DNA of 64,000 bases from JANWHQ01 sp963775275 (GTDB lineage Bacteria; Pseudomonadota; Alphaproteobacteria; Caulobacterales; Caulobacteraceae): positions 1,612,001 through 1,676,000 of the forward strand of contig CAVZII010000005.1 in assembly GCA_963775275.1 (NCBI GenBank). Direction: 5' to 3'. Both the position numbers and the translations under genes were made by a program. Shown here piece by piece: positions 1 through 9,856 of this stretch. Every line of letters begins with the position of its first letter. Within the stretch, counting starts at the first letter, position 1. The notes below the pieces were generated by a model, which did no database searches, was not told where the DNA came from, and saw only the letters and a program-made list of their open reading frames with translations.

Positions 1-251
1 GTGCGGCCCATCCGGTCGGTGACGATGATGTTGGTGACCCCGTAGCTGCGTCCGAGGATCGCCAGGCGCTGCGGCGTGATCAGATTGACGTCGGCGATCG
101 AGGGGTTGCCCACCACGACGCCGCCCGCGGGCGCGCCGAGCTGGACCAGGGTGCTTTCGTCGATGCGCACGTCCACCGCGCCCGCAAGTGACGGCGCGGC
201 GGCGAGGACGGCTCCCAGGACGAGGGCGGTCAGCGGGCGCCACCGGTGCAT
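1..251 (-). CDS. Pilus assembly protein N-terminal (secretin N0-like) domain protein, 3' end outside window
   Basis: Reading leftwards from an ATG at 251, the first 83 residues are visible before the window ends. A signal peptide (MHRWRPLTALVLGAVLAAAP) ends near residue 24. It is followed by a compact domain with VDVRIDEST, GNPSIADV, RLAILGRSYG and TNIIVTD. This is the pattern of the short N-terminal domain that precedes the secretin in CpaC/RcpA proteins, and CpaC at 2591 carries the same kind of domain (SPTVADVLL, ISILGLANG). It is divergent from the pilin genes. It could be a stand-alone accessory protein or the start of a second secretin; the missing 3' part decides. The family is clear, the exact product is not. 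Confidence 0.75.
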   Translation of the reverse strand, partial: MHRWRPLTALVLGAVLAAAPSLAGAVDVRIDESTLVQLGAPAGGVVVGNPSIADVNLITPQRLAILGRSYGVTNIIVTDRMGR

Positions 252-553
252 CGAACGTCTCCAGATCGCGGACGCATGCTGCCCGGCATTGGTCAACAAA
301 ACTTGAATCCGATCCAGTTCAATTCACGGACTGTAGAGATTGGTCAATCCAAGGTGAAATTCGATGCGGCCGGCCGCCTTGGTTAATCCACATAAATAGT
401 GAATACAAATAAACCACGGAATTTTGCTGGCCTAGCCCCTCAGCTTTACTGTCGATTAAGCCAGATGCGCGAAATTGCCCGTGCACATCGGGGCAAGCAG
501 GCCAGCCGGCTTGGTCCCCTTCATCGCCTGCTTGCCAATAAGGAGATCAAGCA
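252..553. promoter_or_regulatory. Divergent intergenic region upstream of pilA
   Basis: About 300 bases without a convincing gene lie between the divergent secretin N-domain gene and pilA. The stretch at 290-480 is much richer in A and T than its surroundings, as expected of a promoter region. TTAA words occur at about 382 and 464, but I see no full TTAA-N7-TTAA CtrA box. A good ribosome site (AAGGAG, 539-544) precedes pilA with a spacing of about 9. Confidence 0.45.
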
Positions 554-718
554 ATGTCGAAGTTTGTCACCCGGTTCCTCAAGGACGAATCCGGCGCCAC
601 GGCGATCGAGTACGGCCTGATCGCCGCCCTCATCTCGGTGGTGATCGTCACCGCCCTGACCACGCTCGGCAGCAACCTGAGCAGCACCTTCACCTCGGTC
701 GCCGGCAGCGTGAAGTGA
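554..718 (+). CDS. pilA: Flp-family type IVb pilin (major pilin)
   Basis: A 54-residue protein starting MSKFVTRFLKDESGATAIEY. It has a short basic leader and then the Flp prepilin signature G-A-T-A-I-E-Y-G-L-I-A-A-L, with Glu at +5 and Tyr at +6 of the mature pilin after cleavage at the Gly, and a hydrophobic helix of about 20 residues. CpaA, encoded downstream, should process it, and the Cpa/Tad machine should assemble it at the cell surface. Size and sequence fit Caulobacter PilA closely. It starts 9 bases after an AAGGAG ribosome site. The gene is shorter than most automatic ORF cut-offs. Confidence 0.95.
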   Translation: MSKFVTRFLKDESGATAIEYGLIAALISVVIVTALTTLGSNLSSTFTSVAGSVK

Positions 719-747
719 GGCCGAAAGGCGCCCAAGGGTCCTGGACC

Positions 748-906
748 ATGATCCTCGCGAGATTGATCCGGGACCGGTCGGGCGCCACGGCCATCGAATA
801 CGCACTTCTCGCGGCCCTGGTCGCAGGCGCGATCGTCTCGGCGGCGACCCTCCTCGGATCGAACATTCTCGTGCGATACGAGGCCGTCGCCGCGACAACT
901 CCGTGA
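748..906 (+). CDS. Second Flp-family pilin or pilin-like protein
   Basis: A 52-residue protein starting MILARLIRDRSGATAIEYAL and encoded 29 bases after pilA. It repeats the Flp leader and the G-A-T-A-I-E-Y-A-L cleavage region, but its hydrophobic helix and short tail (NILVRYEAVAATTP) differ from PilA, so it is a diverged paralogue and not a recent copy. The larger open frame that begins at 475 is a read-through of the pilA region; homology begins only at 748. A minor pilin or a second structural subunit is plausible. It shares a transcript and terminator with pilA. Confidence 0.85.
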   Translation: MILARLIRDRSGATAIEYALLAALVAGAIVSAATLLGSNILVRYEAVAATTP

Positions 907-928
907 CCCGGTCCAAGACCGCAAGAAC

Positions 929-967
929 GGCCGCGACGCCTCAGGGCGCCGCGGCCTTTCTGGTTTT
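929..967 (+). terminator. Rho-independent terminator closing the pilin pair
   Basis: The arms GGCCGCGACGCC and GGCGCCGCGGCC can form a 12-bp stem with one mismatch around a TCAG loop. A T-rich tail (TTTCTGGTTTTT) follows. It lies 23 bases after the second pilin and 78 bases before cpaA. This predicts high pilin transcript levels separated from lower expression of the assembly genes. Confidence 0.9.
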
Positions 968-1044
968 TGCAGCCGGGCCGGGCCTGGCAACGCTTCGTTC
1001 ATGAGCAGGCCGGCAAGCTCGCGCCCGCTCCAGCGGACCTCTCC

Positions 1045-1560
1045 ATGTCGTCTTCCTTCGCCGCCCTGCTCCTCGCCGTCTTCCCGCTCGGCCTGATCAC
1101 CGCCGCGCTGAAGGACGTCACCAGCTTCACCATTCCCAACTGGATTCCGGGCGGCCTGGTCCTCTGCTTCTTCCCCGCCGCCATGGTTGCGCACCTGCCC
1201 CTGCCCGAGATCGGGGCCTTCGCCCTGACGGGTCTCATCGCCCTGGCGGCCGGCGTGGGCATGTTCGCACTCGGTTGGTGCGGCGGCGGCGACGCCAAGC
1301 TCCTGGCGGCCGCGGCGCTGTGGCTCGGGCCCAAGGCCGCCCTGCCCTTCGTCCTGGCGACGGCGCTGGCCGGCGGCGCCCTGGGGCTCGGCCTCATCCT
1401 TGCCCGCAAGGGGCTGGTCGGCGCGGCGGCCTCCGCCGGACCGGCGTGGCTCAGCCGGCTGTTCGCCCAGGACGGGGATCTGCCCTACGGGATCGCCATC
1501 GCGGTGGGCGCGCTCCTCGCCTTCCCGTCCAGCGCCCTGCTCGCGGCGGGGGCGGGCTGA
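1045..1560 (+). CDS. cpaA: Flp prepilin peptidase CpaA (A24 family)
   Basis: A 171-residue polytopic inner-membrane aspartic peptidase that removes the leader of Flp pilins. The two catalytic Asp motifs are visible: K-D-V-T-S-F-T-I-P-N-W near residue 22 and GGGDAKL near residue 84. Around them are about five hydrophobic segments. The Met at 1045 gives the usual CpaA length and puts the first Asp where the family has it; the frame is open upstream to 967, but that part has no homology. It follows the pilins, as in Caulobacter. Confidence 0.9.
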   Translation: MSSSFAALLLAVFPLGLITAALKDVTSFTIPNWIPGGLVLCFFPAAMVAHLPLPEIGAFALTGLIALAAGVGMFALGWCGGGDAKLLAAAALWLGPKAALPFVLATALAGGALGLGLILARKGLVGAAASAGPAWLSRLFAQDGDLPYGIAIAVGALLAFPSSALLAAGAG

Positions 1561-1576
1561 GAATTCGGGCCGTCAC

Positions 1577-1591
1577 TTAGGCGGCCGTTAA
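1577..1591 (+). promoter_or_regulatory. Candidate CtrA box upstream of cpaB
   Basis: TTAG, seven bases, then TTAA (followed by CC). The Caulobacter CtrA consensus is TTAA-N7-TTAAC, so this is one base off. It lies about 100 bases before cpaB in the only sizeable gap of the cpa operon. CtrA control of pilus genes is established in Caulobacter; its use here is inferred. Confidence 0.45.
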
Positions 1592-1694
1592 CCATGCGCT
1601 GGGAAGCTCGGGCCGAAGGCAGAAGCCCGACAATTCCCCGGCCGCGACGAGTTCCGATCGGCGCGCGCGGCCGCAAGGAGACTTAAGCGTCCGG

Positions 1695-2594
1695 ATGGGC
1701 TCTGTGCGCATCATTATCCTGGCCGTGGCCGCCGTCGCCGCCATCGTGCTCGCGCTCGTGGTCCGCAAGATGGCCGCGGGCCGTCATCCCGCGGCCCAGG
1801 CCGTCGCCGCAGCGCAGGCGCCAGCGGTCGCGACCGTGCAGGTTCTCACGGCCGCCCATGACCTTCCGGTCGGGATCCGCATCGCCCAGACCGACCTGGC
1901 CTGGACCGCCTGGCCCGCCGACAAGGTCAATCCGGCCTACATCACCGACGGCGCCGCGCCTGCCCCCACCGCGACCGGCGCCGCGGCCAAGCTTGGCCAG
2001 TCCGCCGCCAGCGCCGCCAAGATCGTCTTCGCCGGCTCGAACGCCGCGTCCCGTCAGGCGGTCGGCGCGATCGTGCGCGAGCCGATCCTGTCGGGCGAGC
2101 CCATCCTCGCGCGCAAGATCGTCCGGGGCGGGCAGGGCGGCTACATGGCCGTCTCCCTCCAGCCGGGCATGCGCGCCGTGTCCATCCCGATGAACGTGGA
2201 GACGGGCGCCGGCGGCTTCATCCTTCCCGGCGACCGGGTCGACGTGCTGGAGACCCGCAAGGTCGACAATCCCAACGCGGCCGGCGGCCCCAACGCCCAG
2301 ACGGTGGTGGCCGAGACGGTCCTGAAGAACCTGCGGGTCCTGGCCATCGATCAGCAGCTGGCGCCGCCCAAGGACGCCAAGGCCATCGTCGGCACCACCG
2401 TGACGCTCGAGGTGCCCGCCGAGGACGTCGAGATGCTCGCCCGGGCCAAGGCGTCCGGAGACCTCTCGCTTTCCCTGCGCTCCTACGCCGACATGGCGGG
2501 TCCGTCCGGCCGGGGGTCCGCCAGCGCCGCCGGCGCGCCGCAGACGGTGACCGTCATCCGCGCCGGCCGCTCGACCCAGGTGAGTGCAAGATGA
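1695..2594 (+). CDS. cpaB: Flp pilus assembly protein CpaB/RcpC
   Basis: A 299-residue protein with an N-terminal membrane anchor (residues 4-25), an Ala-rich linker and a SAF domain (TVQVLTAAHDLPVGIRIAQTD, about residues 47-66). The RcpC-type domain follows, with GMRAVSIPMNV and GFILPGDRVDVL near residues 160-185. Members act in the periplasm beside the CpaC secretin. AAGGAG lies 14 bases before the ATG, a rather long spacing, so a different start is possible. It overlaps cpaC by 4 bases (ATGA), implying translational coupling. Confidence 0.93.
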   Translation: MGSVRIIILAVAAVAAIVLALVVRKMAAGRHPAAQAVAAAQAPAVATVQVLTAAHDLPVGIRIAQTDLAWTAWPADKVNPAYITDGAAPAPTATGAAAKLGQSAASAAKIVFAGSNAASRQAVGAIVREPILSGEPILARKIVRGGQGGYMAVSLQPGMRAVSIPMNVETGAGGFILPGDRVDVLETRKVDNPNAAGGPNAQTVVAETVLKNLRVLAIDQQLAPPKDAKAIVGTTVTLEVPAEDVEMLARAKASGDLSLSLRSYADMAGPSGRGSASAAGAPQTVTVIRAGRSTQVSAR

Positions 2595-4210
2595 CCCGCG
2601 CGCCGCTCGCCGCCCTGCTGGGCGCCTTCGCCCTCTCGGCCCTGGGCCTGGCCGGCGCGCGCGCGGGCGAGCCGACGCTGGCCGGCGGGCCGCCCGGACC
2701 GCATGGCCACGCGGCCGACGAGGCCGCCGCGCCGACGGGCGTCATGAAGATCGAGCTGTCGACCTCCGGGCCCGCCTCGCGCACCCTTGCGCTCGGCAAG
2801 GGAAAGTCCGCGCTGGTGGAGCTGCCGGTCGACGCGCGCGACGTGACCGTGACCAGCCCCACCGTGGCCGATGTCCTGCTGCGCACTCCCCGGCGCATCT
2901 CCATCCTCGGCCTCGCCAACGGCGAGACCGACGCAGTCTTCTTCGACGGCATGGGCCACGAGATCCTGAGCCTCGACATCCGCGTCGACCAGGATGTCTC
3001 GGCGGCGGCCCAGACCATCGCCAGGGTGCTGCCGACCTCCAAGGTCAAGGTCGAGGCGGTGAACAACTCCCTGGTCCTGACCGGTCAGGTGATGAGCGCC
3101 GCCGATTCCGACAAGGCGATGCAGATCGCCCAGCAGTTCGTCGACAAGCCCGAGCATGTGCTCAACATGCTGACCATCGCCGGCAAGCAGCAGGTGATGC
3201 TGAAGGTGCGCGTGGTCGAGGTCCAGCGCTCGGCCATCAAGCAGCTCGGCTTCAACCTCCAGGCCGTCTTCGGCCAGATGGGCGGCAACCAGTGGACAAA
3301 CGCCTTCGCCCCGACCTGGGGCGTCAACGGCGCCCTCCTGGGCGGCCTGGCCAGCGGCTTCCAGAAGGACACCACCCAGCAGCCCGAGCTCCAGCTGCCT
3401 TGCAGCGGCTCGGGCTGGCAGACCGGCCAGACCTGCCCCTTCGTCGTCCACGGGCCGCAGGACGCCCAGAACTTCAATGCCGCCACGCTGCAGAACACCG
3501 CCGGCTCGGACAAGCTCAACAAGGCCAACGCCACGGTCCAGGCCTTCGAGCGCGCGGGCCTCGTGCGCACGCTGGCCGAGCCGAACCTGACCGCCGTGTC
3601 CGGTGAGGCGGCGAACTTCCTCGTGGGCGGCGAGTTCCCCGTGCCCACCGGCCAGGACTCGCAAGGGCGGGTGAGCATCGAGTTCAAACCTTACGGCGTC
3701 GGCCTCGGCTTCACGCCGGTGGTGATGTCCGACGGCCGCATCTCACTGAAGCTGTCCACCGAGGTATCCCAGCTCACCAGCCAGGGCTCCTTCACCCTCA
3801 GCAGCGGGGCGGGCTCGCCGTCGCTGGTGATCCCGGCCCTGCAGGTGCGCCGCGCCCAGACCACGGTGGAGATGCCCTCCGGCGGCGCCCTGATGATCGC
3901 GGGCCTGCTGCAGGACCAGACCCAGCAGACCATCAACTCCCTGCCGGGCCTGATGAACCTGCCGGTCCTGGGCGCGCTCTATCGGTCGCGCGACTTCCAG
4001 AACGGCGAGACCGAGCTGGTCATCATCGTCACGCCCTACCTGGTCGACGCCACCAGCCCCGACAAGCTGCAGACGCCCGCCGACGGCCTGCAGATCGCCG
4101 ACGACGCCCAGACGATCCTGCTGGGCCGGCTGAACCGCGTCTACAAGACGCCGCCCTCGGCCGTCGCCGGCCGGACCTACCAGGGCCCTTACGGCTACGT
4201 GATCGAGTGA
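2591..4210 (+). CDS. cpaC: Flp pilus outer-membrane secretin CpaC/RcpA
   Basis: A 539-residue secretin subunit that forms the outer-membrane pore of the Flp pilus. In order it has a signal peptide (cleaved after GARAG), a pilus N-terminal domain (about residues 45-120), a BON-like region (about 125-185) and the secretin core. The core includes VRTLAEPNLTAVSGEAANFL near residue 325 and the end motif G-A-L-Y-R-S-R-D-F-Q-N-G-E-T-E-L-V-I-I-V-T-P. The length is typical. It is translationally coupled to cpaB. CpaD is expected to aid its placement in the outer membrane. Confidence 0.95.
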   Translation: MTRAPLAALLGAFALSALGLAGARAGEPTLAGGPPGPHGHAADEAAAPTGVMKIELSTSGPASRTLALGKGKSALVELPVDARDVTVTSPTVADVLLRTPRRISILGLANGETDAVFFDGMGHEILSLDIRVDQDVSAAAQTIARVLPTSKVKVEAVNNSLVLTGQVMSAADSDKAMQIAQQFVDKPEHVLNMLTIAGKQQVMLKVRVVEVQRSAIKQLGFNLQAVFGQMGGNQWTNAFAPTWGVNGALLGGLASGFQKDTTQQPELQLPCSGSGWQTGQTCPFVVHGPQDAQNFNAATLQNTAGSDKLNKANATVQAFERAGLVRTLAEPNLTAVSGEAANFLVGGEFPVPTGQDSQGRVSIEFKPYGVGLGFTPVVMSDGRISLKLSTEVSQLTSQGSFTLSSGAGSPSLVIPALQVRRAQTTVEMPSGGALMIAGLLQDQTQQTINSLPGLMNLPVLGALYRSRDFQNGETELVIIVTPYLVDATSPDKLQTPADGLQIADDAQTILLGRLNRVYKTPPSAVAGRTYQGPYGYVIE

Positions 4211-4220
4211 GGAGGCGAGG

Positions 4221-4916
4221 ATGAACCGCACGCTCCTGCGAGCCGCCCTGCCCCTCCTGGCCGCCGCCGCGCTGGCGGCCTGCGGCCACGACCCGGACGC
4301 TGGCAAGGACCGGCCGCTGCTGCCGACCGAGCAGTTCCCTCTGAAGGCCGAGGCGAGCCCCGACGTCATCCAGCTGGCCGCCCATGACCAGGGCCTGTCT
4401 CCGGCCCAGGGCGCGGCGCTGGAAGCCTTCGCCGGGCGCTGGCGCGAGCGGGGCGGCGGCGTGGTGCGGATCAAGCTGCCGGTCAAGGCGGTCGACCAGC
4501 GCGCCGCCTACGTCACGGGCGAGGCCGTCGCGAGCCGGCTGGCGGCGCTGGGCGTTCCCGGCGACCGGATCGAGCGGGTCGGATACGAGCCCGAAGGCGC
4601 GGGCCCGGCGCCGGTGCTGGTGGCCTTCACCGCCTACGAGGCCGACGTGCCCGCGTGCGGCAAGAACTGGGAAAACCTGTCCAACACCCGCAGAAACCGG
4701 CCGATGAGCAACTTCGGGTGCGCGATCTCCGCCAACATGGCCGCCCAGATCGCCAACCCGCGCGACATCGTCACGCCCCGCGCGGAGGACCCCACGGACG
4801 CCCAGCGCCGCAGCGTCGTGCTCGGCAAGTACCGGCAGGGCGAGACGACGTCCTCGGCGGTGGACTCCCAGGCGTCCGGCTCGACCTCCTCGTCAGGCTC
4901 GGGGGGATCGAGCTGA
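4221..4916 (+). CDS. cpaD: Pilus assembly lipoprotein CpaD
   Basis: A 231-residue lipoprotein with lipobox LAAC at residues 18-21. The CpaD/RcpB family pattern follows, with conserved C-G-K-N-W-E-N-L-S-N-T and S-N-F-G-C-A-I-S-A-N-M-A-A-Q-I-A-N-P-R-D. It is thought to act as the pilotin-like partner of the CpaC secretin at the outer membrane. The C-terminus is Ser/Gly-rich. It begins 10 bases after cpaC with GAGGAGGCGAGG as ribosome site and ends 1 base before cpaE. Confidence 0.93.
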   Translation: MNRTLLRAALPLLAAAALAACGHDPDAGKDRPLLPTEQFPLKAEASPDVIQLAAHDQGLSPAQGAALEAFAGRWRERGGGVVRIKLPVKAVDQRAAYVTGEAVASRLAALGVPGDRIERVGYEPEGAGPAPVLVAFTAYEADVPACGKNWENLSNTRRNRPMSNFGCAISANMAAQIANPRDIVTPRAEDPTDAQRRSVVLGKYRQGETTSSAVDSQASGSTSSSGSGGSS

Positions 4917-4917
4917 C

Positions 4918-6348
4918 ATGCAGCCGCGTCCCGAGCTCGACGACGACCTCGACACGGGTTTCGATCCGCAGGACGAGTTCGCCATCTCCTCCGCCCCGCC
5001 GGCGCCGCCGGGCGAGGACACGTTCCGCGCCGAGCTCGGCGGGCTGGGCGCCGACCTGTTGTCGGACCCGTTTGCAGACCTCCCCGATCCGCCGCCGGCG
5101 TCGGCCGCCAATCCGGTCGGCGAGCTGCAGGCGGGCGCGGAGGCGGCGCTGTCCCAGCAGGCGATTCCCCGGATCGCCATCCACGTCTTCTGCGAGAAGC
5201 CCGCGACCGCGGCCGTCGCCGATCGGGCGAGCCGCGACCGGCGCCTGGCGCGCGCGGTGACGACCGTGCGTCCCGGCGGCCTCGCGGCGGCGGTGGAGTA
5301 CTACCAGAACAAGTCCACGCCCTCCCTCGTCGTCGTGGAGTGCTCCGAGCCCAAGGAGGTGATGCTCGGGCTGCTCGACCAGCTCGCCGAGGTCTGCGAC
5401 CCCGGAACCAAGGTCATCGTCATCGGCGCGGCGAACGACATCGCCCTTTACCGCGCGCTCATGGGCCGAGGTGTAAGCGAGTACCTGACGCCGCCGTTGC
5501 AGCCGCTGCAGCTGATCAGCGCGGTCACCGCCCTTTACAGCGACCCGACCTCGCCCTTCATCGGCCGCCAGATCGCCTTCGTCGCAGCCAAGGGCGGGGC
5601 GGGCGCCTCGACCCTCGCCCACAACTTCGCCTACGCCCTGTCCGAGCAGAGCCAGACCAATACGGTGATCGTCGACTTCGATCTCGCCTTCGGCACGGCG
5701 GGGCTCGACTTCAACCAGGATCCGCTGCAGGGCGTGGCCAACGCCCTGAACCAGCCCGACCGGCTCGACCCGGTCCTGCTCGAGCGGATGATGGCCCGCT
5801 GCACGGACCGGCTCAGCCTGTTCGCCGCGCCCGCGACGCTCGACGAGGACTACGAGTTCACCGCCGAGGCCTTCGAGGAGGTCGCCGGCAAGATCCGCTC
5901 GACCGCCCCCTTCGTGGTGCTGGACCTGCCCCACCTGTGGTCGGGCTGGATGCGGCGCGTGCTCCTGGCCTCGGACGACGTGGTCATCGTCGCGACGCCC
6001 GACCTGGCCAGCCTCAGGAACGGCAAGAACCTGATCGATCTCCTGCGTCAGCAGCGGCCCAACGACGCTCCGCCGAAGCTGGTCATCAACCAGGTGGGCG
6101 TGCCGGGCCGCCCGGAGATCCCGGTGAAGGACTTCGCCGAGGCGCTGGGCCTGGAGCCCGCCCTGGTCCTGCCCTTCGATCCCAAGCTCTTCGGCAAGGC
6201 GGCCAACAACGGCCAGATGATCCACGAGATCGGCCCCAAGACGAAGACGGCAGAGGGCCTGGACTACCTGGCCCAGCTGATCAGCCGGCGCGACCCCGTC
6301 CGGGCCGTGCGCCGCGGCGGCATCTCGTCCCTGTTCAGGCGTAAGTAG
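4918..6348 (+). CDS. cpaE: Pilus localisation ATPase CpaE (MinD/ParA-like with receiver-like N-domain)
   Basis: A 476-residue cytoplasmic ATPase. The acidic N-terminus is followed by a degenerate receiver-like domain (about residues 85-215, V-I-V-I-G-A-A-N-D-I). The MinD-like domain then starts with a deviant Walker A, A-A-K-G-G-A-G-A-S-T, near residue 225. In Caulobacter, CpaE positions the pilus machine at the pole and is polar itself. It sits between cpaD and cpaF as usual. The N-terminal domain lacks a clear phospho-acceptor site, which is normal in the family. Confidence 0.95.
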   Translation: MQPRPELDDDLDTGFDPQDEFAISSAPPAPPGEDTFRAELGGLGADLLSDPFADLPDPPPASAANPVGELQAGAEAALSQQAIPRIAIHVFCEKPATAAVADRASRDRRLARAVTTVRPGGLAAAVEYYQNKSTPSLVVVECSEPKEVMLGLLDQLAEVCDPGTKVIVIGAANDIALYRALMGRGVSEYLTPPLQPLQLISAVTALYSDPTSPFIGRQIAFVAAKGGAGASTLAHNFAYALSEQSQTNTVIVDFDLAFGTAGLDFNQDPLQGVANALNQPDRLDPVLLERMMARCTDRLSLFAAPATLDEDYEFTAEAFEEVAGKIRSTAPFVVLDLPHLWSGWMRRVLLASDDVVIVATPDLASLRNGKNLIDLLRQQRPNDAPPKLVINQVGVPGRPEIPVKDFAEALGLEPALVLPFDPKLFGKAANNGQMIHEIGPKTKTAEGLDYLAQLISRRDPVRAVRRGGISSLFRRK

Positions 6349-6356
6349 AGGCCAAG

Positions 6357-7877
<1,521 letters not shown>

Positions 7878-7880
7878 GCC

Positions 7881-8864
7881 ATGGGTCCCGGCGCGCTCGC
7901 CATCATCGCCGCCATCCTGGGCTTCGTGACCGTGGCCGGGGTCGGCCTGGCCTTCGCCGGCGGCTCGGGCTCGTCCCGCACTGTCAAGCGCGCCCAGGCG
8001 ATCGCCGAGCGCAGTCGCGGCTCGGGCCCGCGCGCGCGGGCCTCGGCGCCCGATCCCACCCAGCGGCGCAAGCAGATCCTCAAGACCTTGCGCGAGGAAG
8101 AGCGCCGTCAGCGCAAGGCGACGGTCAGCCTGAACGCGAGGCTGATGCAGACGGGCCTCAAGATCTCGCTCAAGATGTTCTGGATCGTGTCCGCGTGCCT
8201 GGGCGCCGGCGTGTTCCTCGCCGGCATGGCGCTGGGCCAGGCCTGGTTCGTCGCGCTCGCCCTCGGCGCTGCGGCGGCGCTGGGCCTGCCGCGCTGGGTC
8301 GTGGCGTTCCTCGGCGCGCGGCGGTCGAAGAAGTTCGCCGAGGCCTTCCCGGACGCGGCCGACATCATCGTGCGCGGCATCAAGTCGGGCCTGCCCTTGC
8401 AGGAGGGCCTGCAGATCATAGGCAGGGAGGCGCCCGAGCCGCTGTCCGGCGAGTTCCGCCTGATGGTCGAGGGCGTGGCCCACGGCCTGGCCCTGGATCA
8501 GGCCCTGCAGCGCATGTACGACAGGATGCCGGTCCCCGAGCTCCGGTTCTTCGCCATCGTCCTGGCGATCCAGCAGAAGGCCGGCGGCAACCTCGCCGAG
8601 GCGCTGTCGAACCTGTCGCAGGTGCTGCGCGCCCGAAAGCTGATGCGCGAGAAGGTCAAGGCCCTGTCGTCGGAGGCCACCGCCTCGGCCTTCATCATCG
8701 GTTCGCTGCCGCCGGCGGTGATCGTGCTGATCGAGGCGACGACGCCGTCCTACCTGTCGATCCTGTTCACCGACCCGCGCGGCAAGCTCCTGCTGCTGGG
8801 AGGCGCCGTGTGGATGGCCATTGGCATCTTCGTCATGCGCCGCATGATCAACTTCAAGTTCTGA
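7881..8864 (+). CDS. tadB: Flp pilus inner-membrane platform protein TadB
   Basis: A 327-residue member of the GspF/TadB family. An N-terminal membrane segment (residues 4-25) is followed by a basic cytoplasmic stretch, two more membrane segments near residues 100-135, the GspF core (F-P-D-A-A-D-I-I-V-R-G-I-K-S-G-L-P) and a C-terminal membrane pair. It starts 3 bases after the cpaF stop. It forms the platform under the CpaF ATPase together with TadC. Confidence 0.93.
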   Translation: MGPGALAIIAAILGFVTVAGVGLAFAGGSGSSRTVKRAQAIAERSRGSGPRARASAPDPTQRRKQILKTLREEERRQRKATVSLNARLMQTGLKISLKMFWIVSACLGAGVFLAGMALGQAWFVALALGAAAALGLPRWVVAFLGARRSKKFAEAFPDAADIIVRGIKSGLPLQEGLQIIGREAPEPLSGEFRLMVEGVAHGLALDQALQRMYDRMPVPELRFFAIVLAIQQKAGGNLAEALSNLSQVLRARKLMREKVKALSSEATASAFIIGSLPPAVIVLIEATTPSYLSILFTDPRGKLLLLGGAVWMAIGIFVMRRMINFKF

Positions 8865-8874
8865 CGGGGCGATC

Positions 8875-9843
8875 GTGAACGCATCGGCCCTGGTGGAACC
8901 GGCCAACCTCATCGCCTTCGCCGCGGCGGTGCTGGCCTTTGCGACGATCGTCACCCTGGCCGCACCCATGCTGAGGAGAAGCGGCCTGGAAAGCCGGCTG
9001 CGCTCGGTCGCCAACCGGCGCGAGGAGCTGAGGCGCAAGTCGCGCGAGGCGCTCGCGGCCGGCCGCGAGAGCGGGCTGAGGCGCAGGGACGAGAGCGTCT
9101 ACAAGTCCCTCGTCGAGCGGCTGCAGCTCAGGAGGCTGCTCGAGGACCCCAAGGTCGCCGACAAGCTGGCCGAGGCGGGTTTCCGCGGTCCCGGGCCGAT
9201 CACGACCTTCTACTTCGCCAGGTTCGCCCTGCCGTTCGTCTTCGCCATCGCCACCGCCGTCTACGTCTATCTGGTCGCGCGGCTCCACCTGCCGGGCATG
9301 ACCAAGTTCGCCCTGGTGGTGGGCGGCTTCGCGGCGGGCTTCTACGCTCCGAACGTCTACGTCACCAACGTCGCCGCCAAGCGCCGCCAGAGCATCGTCG
9401 GGGCCTTCCCGGACGCGCTCGACCTGCTGCTGATCTGCGTGGAGGCCGGCATGTCGATCGAGCTCGCCCTGCAGCGCGTGAGCCAGGAGATCGGCGCCGC
9501 CTCCATCGAGCTGGCCGAGGAGCTGTCGCTCCTGGTGGCGGAGCTGTCCTACCTGCCCGACCGCCGCCTCGCCTACGAGGGCCTGGCCAAGCGCACCAGC
9601 AATCCCGGCATCAAGTCGGTGGCCACGGCCATGATCCAGGCCGAGCGCTACGGCACGCCGCTCGGCTCGGCGCTGAGGGTGATGGCCAAGGAGAACCGGG
9701 ACCTGCGCCTGGCGGCTTGCGAGAAGAAGGCTGCGGCCCTGCCCGCCAAGCTGACCGTGCCGATGATCGTGTTCTTCCTGCCGGTGCTGTTCGTGGTGAT
9801 CATGGGCCCGGCGGTGATGCGGGCCATGGCCGTCTGGCACTGA
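8875..9843 (+). CDS. tadC: Flp pilus inner-membrane platform protein TadC
   Basis: A 322-residue GspF-domain protein, paralogous to TadB. It has the core F-P-D-A-L-D-L-L-L-I-C-V-E-A-G-M-S-I and terminal membrane segments ending P-A-V-M-R-A-M-A-V-W-H. It starts with GTG at 8875, 10 bases after tadB; GGGGCGATC precedes it. It is the last gene of the cpa/tad operon; a gene on the other strand follows 13 bases later. Confidence 0.93.
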   Translation: MNASALVEPANLIAFAAAVLAFATIVTLAAPMLRRSGLESRLRSVANRREELRRKSREALAAGRESGLRRRDESVYKSLVERLQLRRLLEDPKVADKLAEAGFRGPGPITTFYFARFALPFVFAIATAVYVYLVARLHLPGMTKFALVVGGFAAGFYAPNVYVTNVAAKRRQSIVGAFPDALDLLLICVEAGMSIELALQRVSQEIGAASIELAEELSLLVAELSYLPDRRLAYEGLAKRTSNPGIKSVATAMIQAERYGTPLGSALRVMAKENRDLRLAACEKKAAALPAKLTVPMIVFFLPVLFVVIMGPAVMRAMAVWH

Positions 9844-9856
9844 GCCGTCGCCGGCG

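Noticed and set aside
475..906. A 143-codon frame ending with the second pilin
   Set aside because: Its first 91 codons read pilA and the spacer out of frame. Family homology begins only at the Met at 748.
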